This document shows positions 59,501 to 64,000 of a stretch of 64,000 nucleotides of DNA, piece by piece. The stretch comes from Apus apus. Lineage: Eukaryota > Chordata > Aves > Apodiformes > Apodidae. Where the stretch lies: positions 18,480,350 through 18,544,349 of the forward strand of contig NC_067286.1 of the NCBI RefSeq assembly GCF_020740795.1, written 5' to 3'. The translations under genes were made by a program, and so were the position numbers. The notes beneath the pieces were generated by a model. That model did not search any database and had not been told where the DNA came from. It saw only the letters and a program-made list of their open reading frames with translations. Numbering within the stretch: the stretch's first letter is position 1; each line of letters begins with the position of its first letter.

Positions 59501-62500
59501 GGAACTTTGAGGAGGGGAAACAAAAGCCCAAACATTTTTATATGTAAAACCAGTGCTCAGGAGAAGATCCAGCCTCAGACACAATCCTGCACTGAGAGGT
59601 TCACAACCGTGGACCACTGATTTTCCAAGGCAAAGGATCCTAAGTAAAGAGTGGCTCTTTGGTTAACACTGCTAACAGGCTGAGGCTCAGCCAATCGGTG
59701 GTTCTCCAGTGGGGAAATTCTCAGGGTTGGAGCACATTCACTCAAAGACACTCTCCAGGCACACAAGGAAATTGTGTTGCAGCCCCCTGGAGCTGAGTTG
59801 CAAGTTTCAAGTCACTTATAGAGCAAAGGGAGTTCCCGGCAATCTGCAGAGTAGGTACCTGGCTAAGAAAGGAGAAACAAGAAGGTATATTTTGCCATTG
59901 TTTCTGCCATGCCTTGTAGGCCTGCCAAGTTTGTGTTTGGCTCTTCACTGGGATGGTAAAGGGACAGATAAGACCTCACAGCTGTACAACACATGATGGC
60001 AAGGATTCCATAAAAAGAGCAGTGCATGTACAGGCATTTTGGAAGGGAAAGATCCTGGTTTATCCATGGGATAGGAAAAATTCTCGTTTATCTGTGAAAT
60101 ACAAACACACGTCCAATGTAGTCCAAGTCCCAAAACACTCTTCATGACAAGTAGACATGAAATTTGCTCTGTCAACATACAGTATGAAAACACAGCTCCA
60201 TAGCCAGGTGGCTCATGGTGGGTCATGGGTGTGAAACTGAACCTGCAATCCCTGGGTCTTAAAAGCACCCAGCAGTGGTTAGCACATAGACAGAAATAGC
60301 CACACAAAGCCATCTAGCCACTGGGGCAAAATAGTGTCCCACAGTGCTGTGGAGCCAGAGTCTGCCTACTTGGCAAGGGCAGAAACTCTTACAAAGAGCA
60401 AGGTATTAAGCTGGGCACAAAGAATTGCAAAGGAGCAGTGGCAGGTTTGCCACCAGCCACATACAGCCCAACTCCTCCTTCCAACCACTTCACAATCTTT
60501 GCTATGGAAGAACCACTGTTCATGACACCTTCATTTCACAGCAAAACCACCACTCTTCCCAGCATGAACAGAGGTTATCAAGGCCTTGGCCTTTTTAGCC
60601 AGTAAAAGCACTGGTACACTCTGCCAGAGAGTGTGTCACATACTAGGCATTCTCATCAGAAGGCTAGACTCTCCTTTTTGCTGCTGCAGGGAAGGATTGC
60701 TGTTTTCTTTCCCCTTACAGTGAAACAGGCTGGATAGCAGATCTTCTGTAGGTGTACAATAATAACAGCATCTCTGCAATTCCTCAGAGTCCTGTTTTCC
60801 TGTGGACTGAAATGAGAGTGACCAACAAGATGTCCTGGCTGACAAAGGAAAAAACCTTACTCCAGTACAGGCTTAATCTACCCAGCATGACACAGGCTTG
60901 CCAGATGAGCAGTGATGCTAGGATGAATTCACCCTGCTGCCCCTTCCCTGTTGCCAGCACAGATATGGGGGAGAAAGTGGGTCCTCCCTACTATACTCTC
61001 TGCTGTCTCTCTCTTAGGTCCACCTGCAACTGTCATGTTTCAGAGCAGCCCTGAGCAGGTCCTAGTGGGAAAAAAAAATATAATAGAGGGAGAAATGGAC
61101 AAGCTTTGCACAGAGGCATATACTTGAACTGTGGTCTCCACAGGCCACCCGTCCCACCCACAGGAATCTAGAAGTGGATGAAGCACTACATATGGAAAGA
61201 GGAGAACAAACCTTTTCTTTGCCTGCATGTACTGGACTCTACTACAGACTGACTTTATTTATTGATTTATTTTTTCTCCAAGAGAGATCAGGAAGCTCTG
61301 GTACACACACATACTTAGCAGCTTTAAAAATTGAAAGAAAAAAAATAATCATCCTTCAGATTTCAGAAATACACACACAAAGGCACATGCACACACAACT
61401 CACCTCCATCCAAAACTGTTACTCAAGTTATTTTACACAGCTGCTGGTCTACTTGGAGAAGATCTCCAGCCTCTCCCCCAGCAGGGCATCTCATCCCCAG
61501 CTGGGCACAATCCCTGTGCTTCCTTCCATGTTTCTTTACATACCAGCCAGAAAGTCTCTCCCAGCCTACCACTGCCTGTGCTCACAGCTACTTCTAGATC
61601 TTCAAGTGAAGTATGGTGGCAGAGCAGGCAAAGACACATGGTGGCAGGGATGGGTCCAAAAAGAGCACAGAGTAGTCTTGCAAGGACATTTGGGACCACA
61701 AAGACTTTTTCAATAAAAAAACAATAAGAATTAAAAATAGATCACATATTTGTACTTATCTTGGAGACTGGGAAAGGCCAGAGATGGATGAAGTTGACTG
61801 TTCCAGATGCCAGAGGTCCCCTGCTTTCTCCTAGCCCTACAACACAAGGCTTACTGCTGCACCTCCACCCCAGCAGAGTTCACAGGAATGGGGAGCTGCC
61901 CCAGAGCAACATCTGAAAACATAAGCTACAAACTCAAGGGATCAGAGAAACTCAAAATCTTTCCCATGACCCTCCACCCCCAGTCAGCTGGCAACGTATC
62001 TGGGAATCCATATTCTTCTTCCTCACCACTCAGCTCCAGGGATGCATCCAGCTTCACTCGCCTCCTTGCATGTGCCCAGTGCCTGTCACAATGAACAGAT
62101 CCCAGCTGTGCAGCATACAGTACCCACTGCAGTCCTGCACAGGGCTGTGTGACAGTCACAAGCTAATATGCCTTGCGTGAAACCTCGGCAGATTGCAACA
62201 GCAACCAGCAGAGCTCATCTCTAGCACAGGCAAATAAGTGCTGTGAGGTTTGTATTAAGCACCACACTAGGCCTTGTGAGTTCAGGTCATTGTCCCCCGT
62301 GGAAGTGAAAGGCTTCCGAGTGAGGACAGCAACAGCAGCAGACGAAAGGAGGGTGGCCAGGAATTAGGATTTTCTTTCTTGAACTAACCAGCTTCTTGGC
62401 TTCAAAAGCATCTCGCTTATCTCGAAGTTTCTTGTTCATCTCCCTACTCCAAAGGAAGACACAGGAGAGACACAATGAAGCACTCATCAAAAATGAAGAC

Positions 62501-63796
62501 CAGCATTTGAAAGCTAGGACAGAAAGAGAGCTTGGAACACAGATAAACATGTAATTTATGTCGGGTATGTTGGGATTTCTAGGTATCCCAGCTCAGGTAA
62601 TGGACATCACGTGGTACCCCTAGCCAGCAGGAAAGACTAAATTCCTGCAGTAGAGGGATTACTTGGTGAAATAATATAGCCTGTACTCTGCCAGAGGTGG
62701 CCAGATTGCACAACTTTGGACCCTGAACAACAAGCAATGTCTGAGGACTGCATGAATACACTTCCCATAGCCTTCCATGGGTAAAACAAGCACAGCACTG
62801 AAACCTCAGCCCCTTACATGCACAAGAGCTCAGCATCTTCCCCAAGCTTGTTTTTACCTGAGGAGCTCCAGCTGCCGAAGGAGGCTTTGTTTCTCTTTCT
62901 GCATGTTCTTGGAGACTCTAAACACATCCCTGGGTAAAGAGGATTTTAAAAGGGGAAGTAAATTAACAGGAGAAGAAATATGAAGATCCCTTTCTCATGG
63001 ATACTCATGGTATTCTCAAAGATAAGGGCCTTCCTATGTTAGGAAAATTCAGAGGAAGCAGCATTACCATAGGAGCTGGCATGGCAGGATTATTAACCCA
63101 GCTCTCCTACTTTCCTCCAACATGAGGGCAGGCAACCCATTTTCTCCTTTCATACTCCAGTTTCCTCAGCTGCTAGAGATGGGAAGGATGCTCAGTGCCA
63201 TCTGGACCTGAAACACTCCAATGTTTCAGCTAAGTATTTTTAGATTAAGCCCAGAAACAGGACAACAAATTATTAGAAAAGGATCTGTAGGAACTTTAGA
63301 GAGGTGATTGAGAACTGGAAAATACACGGAAAAGAAGCCGCCTTTAGGCTGAGGAACACCTATATTTTTTAGTGTTTTTATAGCCAAATATCAACAAACA
63401 TATTCCTTTCCTACTAAAGGTAGGCGGGAGGTAGCAGTATCACTCCCTGTTCAAATCACTGCGATGTTACTTCTTTTCCTCAAGAACAGACAAGCAATCC
63501 TCTGATGAGACCAAAGCTTCCAATTCAAGATCCTTTAACTACTTGCCCACCCTTCCTCCTCTGCCTGGGTCCCTGCCCCGGACACCCCCTTCCCTGCCCT
63601 CATCTCACCTGTCCTTCTGCTCTTGTTCAAGCTGAGCCTCTTTCTGGAGCTTCTGTAATTGCCCCTTCACTGCCTCCAGCTCCCATTTGCTTTTCTCCAG
63701 CTCTTCCAGCAGGTTTTCATTCAGGTACCGGAGCCTTTCGTTCTGCATGCGAGTCTCCAGCTGCTCCGAGCTCAGAGACTGTAGCTGATGTTCCAG
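50438..63796 (-). CDS. CRACR2B: CRACR2B (EFCAB4A)-like gene with Rab GTPase exons, partial (5' end outside window)
   Basis: Confident exons in transcript order are 63796-63609, 62929-62858, 62443-62389 (coiled coil), 55065-54924, 54688-54621, 52448-52350, 51336-51253, 50831-50802 and 50514-50438 (Rab domain). CRACR2 proteins have N-terminal EF-hands, a coiled coil and, in long CRACR2A (Rab46), a Rab GTPase domain. They regulate ORAI1/STIM1 calcium entry and vesicle traffic. The EF-hand exons should lie beyond 64000. The position upstream of CD151 points to CRACR2B rather than CRACR2A. The Rab part has P-loop GNSGIGKTS, DTAGQE and ECS, but NKMN for NKxD. I could not find the segments equivalent to IDYQ and YRSITKQYF, nor a terminal exon. 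This is either a working but unusual GTPase or a decaying domain. The linker between 62389 and 55065 is only partly assigned. Confidence 0.8.
50802..50831 (-). CDS. CRACR2B: CRACR2B-like microexon between G4 and G5
   Basis: 30 bases, VTFHELHNTK, between acceptor GGGGGCAG and donor GTAAGG, in phase with both neighbours. It aligns with the CRACR2A stretch between EREVP and FYECS, though weakly. Confidence 0.6.
51253..51336 (-). CDS. CRACR2B: CRACR2B-like exon, LLGNK (G4), with NKMN
   Basis: 84 bases (28 codons) between acceptor CTTTTGCAG and donor GTGTAG, encoding EGIEDGAVVFLLGNKMN then VAQRETRNVPK. The position is right for the guanine-specifying NKxD motif, but the Asp codon is AAT (Asn). 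The donor is followed by an in-frame TAG, so failure to splice would truncate the protein here. Confidence 0.82.
52350..52448 (-). CDS. CRACR2B: CRACR2B-like exon, KADG to WMSSVQ (after switch II)
   Basis: 99 bases between acceptor CTTTCTCAG and donor GTGTGA, encoding HHAFGKADGILMTYNITAKC, then SFMAVQNWMSSVQ. The match to CRACR2A FRKADGVIVMYD...WLSSVE is clear, but the first residues (HHAFG) depart from the expected QQFFR and the preceding YRSIT-like segment was not found. Confidence 0.82.
54621..54688 (-). CDS. CRACR2B: CRACR2B-like exon, DTAGQE (G3)
   Basis: 68 bases between acceptor CCTGACAG and donor GTAAGC, encoding VRSLILDNTQVALQ and LWDTAGQE then AG of Arg. The G3 motif is intact and the sequence is very close to CRACR2A. 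The previous exon ends in phase 1 but this one must begin in phase 0, so a small exon carrying the IDYQ-equivalent (switch I end) seems missing from what I could find. Confidence 0.88.
54924..55065 (-). CDS. CRACR2B: CRACR2B-like exon, Rab P-loop (G1)
   Basis: 142 bases (47 codons plus 1) between acceptor CCATTGCAG and donor GTAAGT. It encodes a short linker, then SIFKGMFVGNSGIGKTSFIH, followed by HFCYDMFLNELSATIG. GNSGIGKTS is the GxxxxGK[ST] nucleotide-phosphate loop. In CRACR2A the matching stretch is LFKIVFVGNS. The open frame continues upstream across the acceptor to 55527, so a longer exon cannot be excluded. Confidence 0.88.
58324..58358 (-). CDS. Candidate linker microexon of the CRACR2B-like gene
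   Basis: 35 bases between acceptor CAACTTTCAG and donor GTCAGT. One frame reads ISEQTAPIEEK. Tentative: short exons of this kind are easily found by chance. Confidence 0.25.
59169..59211 (-). CDS. Candidate linker exon of the CRACR2B-like gene
   Basis: 43 bases between a pyrimidine-rich acceptor ending CTTCTAG and a strong donor GTGAGTAC. One frame reads KTCEDVSEISRLPE, plausible for the acidic linker between coiled coil and GTPase. Phase cannot be connected to the flanking confident exons, so this is tentative. Confidence 0.3.
62389..62443 (-). CDS. CRACR2B: CRACR2B-like exon, coiled coil part 3
   Basis: 55 bases after acceptor GGAGTAG with phase AG|G, encoding EMNKKLRDKRDAFEAKKL before donor GTTAGT. 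The EMNKKLRD stretch is the recognisable CRACR2 block. Reading through the donor adds about 35 codons, including a run of five cysteines, before a stop, so a short alternative C-terminus is conceivable. Confidence 0.85.
62858..62929 (-). CDS. CRACR2B: CRACR2B-like exon, coiled coil part 2
   Basis: 72 bases between acceptor TACCCAG and donor GTAAAA. Phase matches the previous exon (AG|G, Arg). It encodes DVFRVSKNMQKEKQSLL followed by RQLELLR, continuing the coiled coil with family-typical QLELLR. Confidence 0.87.
63609..63796 (-). CDS. CRACR2B: CRACR2B-like exon, coiled coil part 1
   Basis: 188 bases between acceptor CCATTGCAG and donor GTGAGA: 62 codons plus AG. It encodes a heptad-rich helix starting LEHQLQSLSSEQLETRMQN and ending LEQEQKDR, with high Glu, Gln, Leu and Lys content. 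The form resembles the CRACR2A/CRACR2B coiled coil. The next exon supplies the final G of the arginine codon. Confidence 0.85.
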
Positions 63797-64000
63797 CTGC
63801 AATGGGAGAGGAGGAGGAAGGGTTAAACACTGTGAGAAAGGGTTTTGTGCTACAAGCATGCCTATAAAAACAGGCTGAAAAAGCAGATATAAACAAGGGA
63901 GGTAAACACAACTTAGGTCTACAGGACCAGCAGTAGCACTAAGACGGTGAATTGGAAGCAATTGTTTCTCAATTGAATTGTTTCATCAGCACTGGGGAGC

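Larger units (their letters stand above)
50515..62388 (-). other. Introns and linker region of the CRACR2B-like gene
   Basis: Long non-coding gaps are 51337-52349, 52449-54620, 55066-58323, 58359-59168, 59212-62388 and, further right, 62930-63608. Apart from the candidate linker exons nothing is recognised. Poly-C runs lie at 58142-58160 and A/T runs near 51840-51900 and 55810-55960. Confidence 0.55.

Overview
This is a stretch of a bird genome. The evidence is about eight CR1 LINE copies on both strands, an endogenous retrovirus fragment, an LTR-like element of a type common in birds, and two multi-exon vertebrate genes with conventional GT-AG introns. Nothing prokaryotic is present. Almost all long open frames are chance or repeat-derived, because the real coding sequence is split into exons of 30-192 bp.

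Two genes were recognised, both on the minus strand and in the same order and orientation as I remember for human 11p15.5 (CRACR2B then CD151). (1) CD151, a tetraspanin, is complete. Seven coding exons run from 19985 down to 7880 and encode 252 residues, and every junction is phase 0. A short 5'UTR segment precedes the ATG. (2) A CRACR2B (EFCAB4A)-like gene enters from the right edge. Its EF-hand exons lie outside the window. Its coiled-coil exons lie at 63796-62389, and exons for a Rab-type GTPase domain lie at 55065-50438. Human CRACR2B is a short protein without a Rab domain, whereas its paralogue CRACR2A has a long Rab-containing form. The Rab exons here are therefore the most interesting content. 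They keep the P-loop, DTAGQE and ECS motifs, but the NKxD motif reads NKMN and both switch-region segments are unaccounted for.

Layout: 1-1660, minus-strand retroviral gag/pro/pol remnant. 1660-2262, LTR-like DNA. 2262-2660 and about 4400-4636, CR1 tails. 5.8-20.0 kb, CD151 with its 3' flank. 20.0-43.4 kb, probably a long CD151 intron 1, loaded with repeats: a CR1 at 25556-26757, an antisense CR1 split by an LTR at 26760-29500, a CR1 with its 5' end but internal deletions at 31290-33785, other CR1 pieces at 35024-35287 and 36020-36897, and a diverged direct duplication at 38.9-39.3 and 40.0-40.5 kb. 43.44-44.38 kb, a strong CpG island with a 65-bp GC-box minisatellite, taken as the CD151 promoter. 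44.4-50.4 kb, 3' region of the CRACR2B-like gene. 50.4-64 kb, exons of that gene.

The two genes are not known to share a pathway. CD151 organises laminin-binding integrins at the plasma membrane. CRACR2 proteins are EF-hand regulators of store-operated calcium entry. I found no wholly new system. Exon calls rest on splice-site reading plus recalled protein similarity, without alignment tools.
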